Source: an uncultured Clostridium sp. (lineage in GTDB: Bacteria; Bacillota; Clostridia; Lachnospirales; Lachnospiraceae). Taken from it: 64,000 nt of DNA. The notes under the pieces were generated by a model. That model was not told the origin of the DNA and searched no databases. It saw only the letters and a list, made by a program, of their open reading frames with translations. Of the stretch, positions 35,345 to 43,651 are shown one piece after another (the stretch's first letter is position 1; each line of letters opens with the position of its first letter). The position numbers and the translations under genes are program-made. The DNA lies in NCBI GenBank assembly GCA_947644195.1, contig CANRZB010000004.1, positions 1 through 64,000 of the forward strand. Reading direction: 5' to 3'.

Positions 35345-36874
35345 ATGAATTACTTAATTGGAATTGATTTGGGAACTTCTTCTACAAAAACCGTTTTATT
35401 TGACGAGAAGGGCGAAGTCATTGCCTCCGCCAGCAAAGATTATCCACTGTACACACCAAACAATGGCTGGGCAGAACAGAAACCGGAGGATTGGCGGGAT
35501 GCCGCCCTGGAAACAATTACCCAGGTAGTCAAAGATTCCGGCGTCTCCGGAGACGATATCAAAGGTCTGGGGATTTCTGGACAGATGCACGGTCTGGTAA
35601 TGTTAGATGAAGCTGGAGAAGTGATCCGCCCATCCATCATCTGGTGTGACCAGCGAACCGGCAAGGAATGTGAAGAAATCACGGAAAAAGTAGGCGCAGA
35701 ACGGCTCATTGAAATTACTGCCAATCCTGCACTGACGGGATTTACTGCTTCTAAAATTCTCTGGGTGCGCAACAACGAACCGGAAAACTATGCAAAATGC
35801 AAACATATCCTGTTGCCAAAAGACTATGTACGCTATATCCTGACCGGAGAATTTGCGACCGAGGTATCCGACGCCTCCGGCATGCAGCTTTTGGATGTAC
35901 CGAAACGTCAATGGTCCGACGAAGTGTTGGAGAAGTTAGACATTGACAAAAACCTGCTGGCAAAAGTTTATGAGTCGCCGGAAGTTACCGGTACGATTCT
36001 ACCGGAAATTGCAGAAAAAACAGGATTATCTACTTCTACAGTTGTAGTAGGCGGAGCTGGCGATAACGCGGCAGCCGCTGTAGGAACCGGCGTGGTAGAG
36101 GACGGCAAAGCATTTACTACGATTGGAACCAGCGGCGTAGTCTTCGCACATAGCAGCAAAATCTCCATTGATCCAAAGGGTCGCGTGCATACCTTCTGCT
36201 GTGCCGTACCGGGAGCATGGCATGTGATGGGTGTAACGCAGGCAGCAGGCTATTCCCTGGCTTGGTTCCAGGATAATATCGGAACAGAATATGCACGGAA
36301 AGCCAAAGAACAAGGCTGTGGTGCTTTTGACCTGATTAATGCCGATGTATTAAAAACACCGATCGGTGCAAACCGTCTGCTGTATCTTCCATACTTAAAC
36401 GGAGAGCGTACCCCGCACTTAGATCCAGACTGCCGCGGCGTTTTCTTTGGTCTGTCCAGTATGCACACCACCGCTGATATGGCAAGAGCAGTGATGGAGG
36501 GAATTCAGTATTCCCTGACAGACTGTAACGATATTATCAAAGAAATGGGAATTCAGGTGTCAGAAATGATGGCTTGTGGCGGCGGCGCCAAAAATGGTGT
36601 ACAACGTCAGATGATGGCTGATATGTTTGGCTGTGACGTCAACACGGTCACTGCATCGGAAGGACCCGCATTGGGTGTTGCAATCCTGGCCGGCGTGGGC
36701 GCTGGACTGTATGAAAGCGTAGAATCTGCCTGCCGGGAAATGATTCACACTGATCCGGCCAAAGAATGTCATCCAGATCCAGCGGCAACGGCAGAATACG
36801 ATAAATTCCATCAGATTTACAAGAACCTTTATGGCTGCCTGAAAGAACAGTTTGCGGAGATTGCAAAACTGTAA
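35345..36874 (+). CDS. xylB: Xylulokinase (FGGY family)
   Basis: A complete 509-residue FGGY kinase that phosphorylates D-xylulose with ATP. Motifs are IGIDLGTSSTK (phosphate 1), GISGQMHGLVMLD and IIWCDQRT (sugar binding, with catalytic Asp in a GGAGDNAAAAVGTG segment), TTIGTSGVV, and C-terminal CGGGAKNGVQRQMMADMFG (adenosine). The MHGL motif and the overall match favour xylulose over glycerol or ribulose. AAGGAAG precedes the start. Downstream of the isomerase in the same direction, and followed by a strong terminator. Confidence 0.93.
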   Translation: MNYLIGIDLGTSSTKTVLFDEKGEVIASASKDYPLYTPNNGWAEQKPEDWRDAALETITQVVKDSGVSGDDIKGLGISGQMHGLVMLDEAGEVIRPSIIWCDQRTGKECEEITEKVGAERLIEITANPALTGFTASKILWVRNNEPENYAKCKHILLPKDYVRYILTGEFATEVSDASGMQLLDVPKRQWSDEVLEKLDIDKNLLAKVYESPEVTGTILPEIAEKTGLSTSTVVVGGAGDNAAAAVGTGVVEDGKAFTTIGTSGVVFAHSSKISIDPKGRVHTFCCAVPGAWHVMGVTQAAGYSLAWFQDNIGTEYARKAKEQGCGAFDLINADVLKTPIGANRLLYLPYLNGERTPHLDPDCRGVFFGLSSMHTTADMARAVMEGIQYSLTDCNDIIKEMGIQVSEMMACGGGAKNGVQRQMMADMFGCDVNTVTASEGPALGVAILAGVGAGLYESVESACREMIHTDPAKECHPDPAATAEYDKFHQIYKNLYGCLKEQFAEIAKL

Positions 36875-36897
36875 GACCACATCCGCATAGAGAAAAA

Positions 36898-36945
36898 GAA
36901 AGCAGGCAGTATCTTGCAACAACTTGCAGGGTACTGTCTGCTTTC
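36898..36945. terminator. Intrinsic terminator after xylB
   Basis: GAAAGCAGGCAGTA (36898-36911) pairs with TACTGTCTGCTTTC (36932-36945), 14 pairs with one G-U, and an inner TTGCAA/TTGCAG stem. It lies between the convergent xylB and the gene ending at 37020. Confidence 0.8.
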
Positions 36946-37019
36946 TCTATCCCGTAAGGCAGAAGCAAGGAAAAATACGATCTCATGAAAGACTCGTCAC
37001 GCATATGACAAAACACTTC

Positions 37020-38282
37020 CTATGCGAACGGCTCCCACATAAAGAACCAGGTCCGAGTCTTCTGCAAATCATCTGCCAATTCCCCAACCGTTCCCGATTT
37101 TGTACAGATCTCCAGAGCATTGTCATGAAAAGCAGTCTGCTCCTTCGCCAAACGCCAGGCATCCTCTTCGGATATTCTGAGATCCTCTGCCCAAAATTCA
37201 AGAATATTACAGCCAAACACCGCCGGAACCGCCCCATATTTCTCATACCAATACTTCCCCACCGCCATTAACTCTGCAACTTCTTCATGATCCCCCCAGC
37301 CATACAGAGGAAAATACGCCAAAACTTTCCACGGTGCATCCACGGGAAATTTCAGCATAATGAGATCGTCATTGTCAAACGTATGGAAACAAAGCTCTGT
37401 AGCAATAAAAGTATCCTGTGGGCTGCCTTTTCCCTGGACTGATCTTTCTTCCTGAGGATGCTCCCACACTTCCTGCCCCTCATGGCGATCCCGATACCAT
37501 TCTTCCAACAGCTTTTTCCCATCCGGCAACGGCATTTCCTCCGATGGCTCCCATGCTAAAAGGCTCTCCCGATCCATTTCCTCCTCCAATGCTTCTAAGA
37601 CTGCCATCGTCTTTTCATCATTTTCAAAAATGACCGGATAACCCTCTACGGAAGCACATTGTAAAGCCTTTTTGTAGCGATCCACGATCCCCTCCGGCGA
37701 CTCTTTCCAATGGATCACTTCATAAGGAATCCCAAAATATTCGGCTGGTCCCGGAAGCATCGCATACATACCCTCGTTGTACAAAGGCCCCTTGGTATCG
37801 TCTTTCATAGTATGCAAAAAATGAATCAGCTGCGGAGAACAGTTATCTTTGATCAGAATACAACCGTTATCTCCATTGTACCTAAAATAAAAATTCGTTT
37901 TGGTCTCCACAATGGAATCCAATTCCCAGTAATGGCACAATTCACACGGCTCCATATTACAAGTCATGATAAAACCATCCTCATAAAAGTCATAAACCAG
38001 ATAACAGTTGCCAACGCTGTCTTCCTCGGCAAACGCCTTTTTCAGTTTCGCCATTTTAACCGCAGGACTGCTCGCCACCTTAGAAATGCAAACGGCTGCC
38101 GCCATTAGCGCATGGGGATATCGTCCCGATATCACCGCCCAGACACAAAATGCCCCTGTAATTCCAATCCATAGGATGTAAGATAGGATATTTCGAAATC
38201 GACAGATGCGGTTGCTATATCGCACATATTCGTCAAAAGTAATGGTTGCGTCTGTGGTAAATAATATCCTTCGTTCTTCCAT
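37020..38282 (-). CDS. Membrane protein with C-terminal DUF4253-like domain
   Basis: A 420-residue protein. Two hydrophobic segments near residues 31-50 and 53-72 are followed by a strand-rich segment (YDFYEDGFIMTC, YWELDSIVETKTNFYF) that resembles the YcxB-like domain of small membrane proteins. The C-terminal ~130 residues, with APWKVLAYFPLYGWGDHEE, GKYWYEKYGAVPAVFGCNILEFWAE, look like DUF4253, a domain of unknown function found in many soluble immunity-like or stress proteins. The combination is unusual. It starts 27 bases after the AAA-ATPase-like gene ends and may be co-transcribed. Function unknown. Confidence 0.72.
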   Translation of the reverse strand: MEERRILFTTDATITFDEYVRYSNRICRFRNILSYILWIGITGAFCVWAVISGRYPHALMAAAVCISKVASSPAVKMAKLKKAFAEEDSVGNCYLVYDFYEDGFIMTCNMEPCELCHYWELDSIVETKTNFYFRYNGDNGCILIKDNCSPQLIHFLHTMKDDTKGPLYNEGMYAMLPGPAEYFGIPYEVIHWKESPEGIVDRYKKALQCASVEGYPVIFENDEKTMAVLEALEEEMDRESLLAWEPSEEMPLPDGKKLLEEWYRDRHEGQEVWEHPQEERSVQGKGSPQDTFIATELCFHTFDNDDLIMLKFPVDAPWKVLAYFPLYGWGDHEEVAELMAVGKYWYEKYGAVPAVFGCNILEFWAEDLRISEEDAWRLAKEQTAFHDNALEICTKSGTVGELADDLQKTRTWFFMWEPFA

Positions 38283-38309
38283 CTGTTTCTCCCTATTCTG
38301 CTTAGATTA

Positions 38310-40007
38310 CTATAGTTTTATGGTAAGAGACTCTTCATCATACGATCCAATCAAAACCTCTTTCCCTCGAAAAGCAAAACCATATTTCCGGATCCGCTCC
38401 CTGGCAAACCCCTGATCCAAAAGTGTCTGTTCGTATTGCTTCCTGTCAATCTGCTCCAATGCCGCCTGCACGGTCTCTGCCAGATTATTTTCTTTCCGTG
38501 GATGATACACCTTAAATTCCAGGATAATAGCATCATCCGTCTGATTCAAGGGCTTCAACATCACATCATAACGCCCAAATCCACTTTCCCGATTAGAAAT
38601 CACTTCATAACGATCCCGCAGATCCACCAGCAATCCTAAAACAAAACCATGGTAAAATCTCTCCGGTTCTATCTGGTCAGATGGGCGGTTTCCCACATCA
38701 AAATAACTGATGGTATTTAGTGCAAATTGATTCATATATTCATTCATAGATTCCATGTCAGCATTTAATAAGGATTTTATAAAATCGTTGTAGTTTTCAT
38801 CGATCTGAAACCAAGTATTTACCATCACTTCAAACATTTTTCGAACCTCATAATTCGTCAGCTCCAATTTATAAATTTCTCCATGTATTTCCAATACCTT
38901 GAGGTATCCACTCGCAAACAGCAAACTCCAGACCGCACTGGTATTCTGATGATCCAATTGATCGAATACCATTTCATCATCAATTTTACTATTAATATCA
39001 TTCCCCTGTAATAACCTTTCAAAATCCATCTTGATCTTTCGGTTTCCACGCTGAATCAAACTGCCTACTAAACTATTAGAACTGGTATTTACCCAATAAG
39101 AATCCAATTTCCGTTTATCCAGAAAACAAATAATCGACCACGGATTGTACATATCTCGCAGATTACCTATGGTAAATCCGTCATACCATGACTTAACTTC
39201 CTCTTTATTGGTTAGGTCAAATTCATCCATAGAAGAAAATACCTCTGCTTCCGTAAAGCCAAAATAGCTTGCATACTCGTCAGATGCCATAGTAACCACA
39301 TTCAGATTATTTAAATCTGAGAACATGGATTCTTTACTAACTCGGGTAATCCCCGTCATCATAGCGCGTTTCAGGCAAGGGTTTGTCTTAAAAGTGTTGT
39401 TAAATAAGGCTCTGGTAAAGGAAACCAACTCTTCCCAATATCTATACACATATGCCTCCTGCAACGGGGTATCGTATTCATCCAAAAGTACAATTGCCTT
39501 TTCTCCATAATAACGATGTAAATAATCACATAAATTATGAATCGCCATAGCGGCAGTTACCTCATCCATATCCATGGAAATCGAATCCCAATATTTTCGA
39601 TCCATATCCGTCAACACATCGCTCGCCCGCAGATATGCATATTTCACATAGAGCCCTGTTAAAATCTGACAAATCGCCCGTTTTGCTGAAATATAGTCTG
39701 TCTGTTTCACACCGGCAAAAGACAGGAAAACCACTGGATAGCTTCCCTGCAATTCCCTATAACTCTCTTCCTGCCAAATCTCCAAGCCCTCAAAGATTTC
39801 TCCCTGTCCGGCATACTGATTACTCCAAAACCGTTCTAACATACTCATGTTGAGCGTTTTGCCAAAACGCCTGGGACGGGTAATGAGCGTCACTTTATCC
39901 CGATTTTCCCACCACTCCTTGATGAACAATGTCTTATCAATATAAAAACAGCCATCCTGGATCAGTTCTGAAAAATCATCTTCTCCAATTCCGATTGGTC
40001 TTGCCAT
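38310..40007 (-). CDS. AAA-ATPase-like / PD-(D/E)XK nuclease superfamily protein
   Basis: A 565-residue protein of the AAA-ATPase-like (PF09820) plus DUF1703/PDDEXK_9 (PF08011) family. It begins with the family's IGIGEDDFSELIQDGCFYIDKT segment. Walker A is RPRRFGKTLN (44-53), Walker B is AIVLLDEYDTP. The C-terminus has the nuclease-fold motif AIILEFKVY (E-x-K) and LAETVQAALEQIDRKQYEQ. These proteins are abundant, often in multicopy, in Clostridia and Bacteroides; their role is unproven though mobile or defence roles have been suggested. No transposase or phage gene is adjacent. Confidence 0.88.
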   Translation of the reverse strand: MARPIGIGEDDFSELIQDGCFYIDKTLFIKEWWENRDKVTLITRPRRFGKTLNMSMLERFWSNQYAGQGEIFEGLEIWQEESYRELQGSYPVVFLSFAGVKQTDYISAKRAICQILTGLYVKYAYLRASDVLTDMDRKYWDSISMDMDEVTAAMAIHNLCDYLHRYYGEKAIVLLDEYDTPLQEAYVYRYWEELVSFTRALFNNTFKTNPCLKRAMMTGITRVSKESMFSDLNNLNVVTMASDEYASYFGFTEAEVFSSMDEFDLTNKEEVKSWYDGFTIGNLRDMYNPWSIICFLDKRKLDSYWVNTSSNSLVGSLIQRGNRKIKMDFERLLQGNDINSKIDDEMVFDQLDHQNTSAVWSLLFASGYLKVLEIHGEIYKLELTNYEVRKMFEVMVNTWFQIDENYNDFIKSLLNADMESMNEYMNQFALNTISYFDVGNRPSDQIEPERFYHGFVLGLLVDLRDRYEVISNRESGFGRYDVMLKPLNQTDDAIILEFKVYHPRKENNLAETVQAALEQIDRKQYEQTLLDQGFARERIRKYGFAFRGKEVLIGSYDEESLTIKL

Positions 40008-40127
40008 GGATACTCTACCTCACTTTCCGTGTTTCTCTACATATTATGCATCATTATAAGCTATTTTTTATGTGCCTTCAATGATTTTTAGACATGCTTA
40101 ACTGCAAGAAAATTAGATTATGATGTA

Positions 40128-43100
40128 CTAGGAAAGCATTTCGTTTTTTACTTCTGCAAATTCCTCACCACTACATACGTCTTTCCAAATAGAAATACCA
40201 CACCCCTCTTTTTCTGGAAACATTACTGTAATCTGATACGCAAGACCAGCACACGACTTTCGAAGCAATACTTTATGTTTCATAACTTTCTCCTCTTCCA
40301 TCGAATATCGTGTACTATGCTCGATCCTCCATAGACATTGGTCTAGCTGATCTATCATCTGTTCTGTAATTGATGGACTATTCGAATATAACAAATTATG
40401 AAATATATTGATCATAGATACCAATCCCGGTTCCTTCCGGGCACGTAAAATCCCTATCATATGTTCCAATATCACGGAAGTTTTCTCATGATGCGGGTAT
40501 TTTTCAATAAAATGAACAGCAGCTTTCAGCGCCTCCACCGTTACCATATCATCGGTATCGTAAAAATTCTCTGTAATAGAATCTACAAGAAGGGAAAGGT
40601 CCTTGTCTTCCACAATCAAAAGTTGCAAGGAAACAGCCCCAATACCACACCGCCCCAATTCTTCCACAAAATCCCTTACCCTCTCTATTAATTCTGAGGA
40701 AAGTTCCCCAGTAAAATGATGATACGACTCTACAAGCATATTTACCATACTATAAATTCTTCTATGGTATTCCTCCCTAAGATAGGTTCTCATTTCCATA
40801 TTATTCTTTATGTTCTGCTTAATCAAATCCCAATAATCCAATGCATCCTGAAAAATAAGTTCCACTTCCTCTTTCGTCCAAAAGTCATTTTCCACCCTCT
40901 CAAGCAAAACATTCATTTCATCAAAATAATCAGGTTCTTGTCCGGATAGGAGCATACCTTCCTCTTTTGCCTTCGTAAGCATTAGTCTCCTGTTCAACAA
41001 ATACTGTTTAACAGACATTGCTGGCGAAGTACTTTCTGGATCTTCATAATCCAGAAAGATCCCTACATACCATTGATCCATATCGGGTAACTTTGTCTCT
41101 GGATGTATCCTACTCCACAGTTTCTCAATAAACTGTTTCTTTTCCTCCGAAATTAATAATTCTACCTGATCCAGTACTTGCAACCTTCTTATTTTTGTTT
41201 GCCAGGTATACCGGTCATCATTGCAGTCCGACAACAAATACGGAATGGCTTGGATAATCCTATCCGTCCTTTGGCAATATTTCTTGGACATATCTTTACA
41301 GAAATACAAAGTAAATAAATCCACAGATGGAAAATTTCCATGCATCACTTTATGTTCTTCAATTTTCATAGAAATTAAATTTTCTAACATTTCGGCTTTT
41401 GTTTTTTCGGAAATAGATCCCATAATGCCATACATAAAACGGTCTATTCGATGATCCAACAAAACAATGGGATGTTCCATAATTTTTTTCATGAGAATTA
41501 ATATTTCACGTTGCAAATCATCCGGGCAACGGCTCATATACCGAACTAATATTTGAGGAATATTATTCTGCAAATTATAACATATACTACAATTTTCCTC
41601 TATAATTGATTCTTCCATTTCATCCAGATTTTCCATAATACAACGGATCAGATAACGAATGTCCCTCTCAATGACTTCCTCACTCACTCTAGCCAGACTG
41701 TTTCTGGTAAGGACATACTCCCCAATATCGGAATTGCTGCACCGAAGCATCATACTTAAAGCAATCGGTGACCAATATTCAAATAGAACCAATAACCATG
41801 GTATTTCGATTTCCCGCAATAAATTAACTGAGTTGCACATAAGCGGAAAAGAAGAGGCATCTAAAATCCGATATAAATAATATGCCTCATAGCAATATGT
41901 AGCCCCGCCCACAATCGTTTTAGTTTCTCGGTTCAGCTCAAAGGTTTCTTTTTGCTCATGTCGTTTTATCTGCCATTCTAGCAAAGCTTCCTTTACTATA
42001 TTTTTCACATCAGTAAAATCGAAAAAGTCTGTATAGTCTTCCATCTCATCTAATATGGAGTGTATCTTCTCCTGTTTTTTTTCATATTCCTTCGTTTTCC
42101 ATGCAACCCCCTGGATCACAAAAGAATATAAATGTAGAGCCACTGGATAAAGCGAACTCAAATATACTCTCTTCTTTCCTTCTGCAGAAGATATCTCTGT
42201 TTTTAGCTCACGAAGTAGTTCCAGTATTTTTCCCTGTACCGTTTCCAGATTGCCACACGCCACATCAATTCCTGCTAGATTCAGCCGAATATCATAACAT
42301 CCTTTTGGCACCCTAATTCTTGATAATAAAACCCGAACTTTATTTAATTGAAAACCAGATAATAGAAATTTGATCTTTTCTAATTGTAATAGCAGGTTTC
42401 CATTTTCGATCTCCATACCTCTCTTTTGTAACACATCCCAAATTTCTTTCCAGGAATCTTCTTTTCGTTCTTCACGAAATTCCCGCAATAATGCCCTGCC
42501 AACAAAAAACCATTCCACTACATATTGCGCTTCTGCTTCCTTTTGATCAAGAACAGACTGATACTGCCGCCAAACATCTAATACCTGTTTTTGAAATGGC
42601 ATTTCATAAGAGATCATTCCTGTTTCATATCTCCATACAAATTCATATATGATTGACATTTTTTCCTCTATGGAAAATTCCTGCAATTGATTTCCCAAAA
42701 AACAATCGGTTTTATAAAACAATTCTTTTCGTACCTTTCCTGGTATTACATACCATCCCGGATATTCTTCTCTCTCCTTTTTCCAGGTATAGATCATAGC
42801 CCGGAATGGTTCTTTCTCAAATTTCATATATCTCCAGGAATTGCTTCGGGTAAGTATCCATTTTTCCCTTACCTTCCGTTTTCCAACTCTCCCTTGACGA
42901 ATATTTTCGCTCTGGTAATCAATAGATTTTTGCTTTGCAGATTGTTCCTGCAAATAGGATAAAATTTGGGATAATTTCTCATTGTTATTTTGCAAAACAT
43001 TTCCCTGCTGCACGACCATATTATGTGTCTCCTGAGCCAAAGATTGATCTACAAGAGCAGCAAACTGTTCTCGAAGATCTTTCATCACGATGTCCATAAA

Positions 43101-43421
43101 ATGGCACTTGCAATTCTCTTTATTATCCATTGATAAATCACTATTACACAAATGATACTCCAGCCAGTCTTCTATATTTCTTTTTAATTCAAATCTATCT
43201 TGTCTCCGCAAATAATTCGCCAATTCAACCATATTTTCCTTACTAAATAAAATGTAGCGGATTTCACTCTGCTCGTCCTCTTGATAATTTTCAAACCCTG
43301 CAACCGCGATTCCCGCCTGGACAAAAATATCTTCCCATTTTTTTCGATTGATACAACGAGTTACTATGTTTTTTCCACCATCTTTGATCCCATCACGAAC
43401 AATATCACCTAATAAATCCAT
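40128..43421 (-). CDS. Large helical protein of unknown function (1097 aa)
   Basis: I do not recognise this protein. ATG 43421 is chosen because AAGGAGG lies nine bases upstream; TTG 43430 is another option. Residues 1-130 form a small N-terminal domain, followed by a coiled coil (VVQQGNVLQNNNEKLSQILSYLQEQ, split here: positions ~140-170) and then ~900 residues of alpha-helical repeats with many Leu/Ile/Trp/Tyr, like HEAT or TPR solenoids. There is no Walker A, nuclease or protease motif and no membrane segment. The gene is markedly AT-rich against the ribosomal-modification genes nearby, and it stands next to the AAA-ATPase-like/PDDEXK gene. A scaffold or sensor (for instance an NTPase-less STAND-like or defence protein) is possible but unproven. 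Confidence 0.75.
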   Translation of the reverse strand: MDLLGDIVRDGIKDGGKNIVTRCINRKKWEDIFVQAGIAVAGFENYQEDEQSEIRYILFSKENMVELANYLRRQDRFELKRNIEDWLEYHLCNSDLSMDNKENCKCHFMDIVMKDLREQFAALVDQSLAQETHNMVVQQGNVLQNNNEKLSQILSYLQEQSAKQKSIDYQSENIRQGRVGKRKVREKWILTRSNSWRYMKFEKEPFRAMIYTWKKEREEYPGWYVIPGKVRKELFYKTDCFLGNQLQEFSIEEKMSIIYEFVWRYETGMISYEMPFQKQVLDVWRQYQSVLDQKEAEAQYVVEWFFVGRALLREFREERKEDSWKEIWDVLQKRGMEIENGNLLLQLEKIKFLLSGFQLNKVRVLLSRIRVPKGCYDIRLNLAGIDVACGNLETVQGKILELLRELKTEISSAEGKKRVYLSSLYPVALHLYSFVIQGVAWKTKEYEKKQEKIHSILDEMEDYTDFFDFTDVKNIVKEALLEWQIKRHEQKETFELNRETKTIVGGATYCYEAYYLYRILDASSFPLMCNSVNLLREIEIPWLLVLFEYWSPIALSMMLRCSNSDIGEYVLTRNSLARVSEEVIERDIRYLIRCIMENLDEMEESIIEENCSICYNLQNNIPQILVRYMSRCPDDLQREILILMKKIMEHPIVLLDHRIDRFMYGIMGSISEKTKAEMLENLISMKIEEHKVMHGNFPSVDLFTLYFCKDMSKKYCQRTDRIIQAIPYLLSDCNDDRYTWQTKIRRLQVLDQVELLISEEKKQFIEKLWSRIHPETKLPDMDQWYVGIFLDYEDPESTSPAMSVKQYLLNRRLMLTKAKEEGMLLSGQEPDYFDEMNVLLERVENDFWTKEEVELIFQDALDYWDLIKQNIKNNMEMRTYLREEYHRRIYSMVNMLVESYHHFTGELSSELIERVRDFVEELGRCGIGAVSLQLLIVEDKDLSLLVDSITENFYDTDDMVTVEALKAAVHFIEKYPHHEKTSVILEHMIGILRARKEPGLVSMINIFHNLLYSNSPSITEQMIDQLDQCLWRIEHSTRYSMEEEKVMKHKVLLRKSCAGLAYQITVMFPEKEGCGISIWKDVCSGEEFAEVKNEMLS

Positions 43422-43546
43422 TTGACTCAACCTCCTTCTCCTTTTTCATTCTATCATCCCGATAAGCAAAACTATATATTAATATTAACATACCTAAACT
43501 TCAGACACAAGTTCTTCTATTTACATTACAACTTGATTCGATATAT

Positions 43547-43573
43547 AAAAAACAAAACATTTGCAAACAAATG
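43547..43573 (-). terminator. Weak terminator at the end of the kinase/FHA operon
   Basis: On the minus strand CATTTG-TTTG-CAAATG is followed by TTTTGTTTTTTA. The six-pair stem is short, but it is in the right place, 79 bases beyond the stop of the VWA/FHA gene. The rest of 43422-43651 is AT-rich and holds the likely promoter of the 40128-43421 gene. Confidence 0.4.
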
Positions 43574-43651
43574 ACATTTCCCTTATGGTAATTTGCCATC
43601 CATTGCACAAATGTTTTATTTTTCACAGTTTATTTTGAAACAACAAATGAT

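Noticed and set aside
38310..40007. Transposase or phage gene beside the AAA-ATPase-like protein
   Set aside because: No DDE, integrase or inverted-repeat signature is seen on either side.
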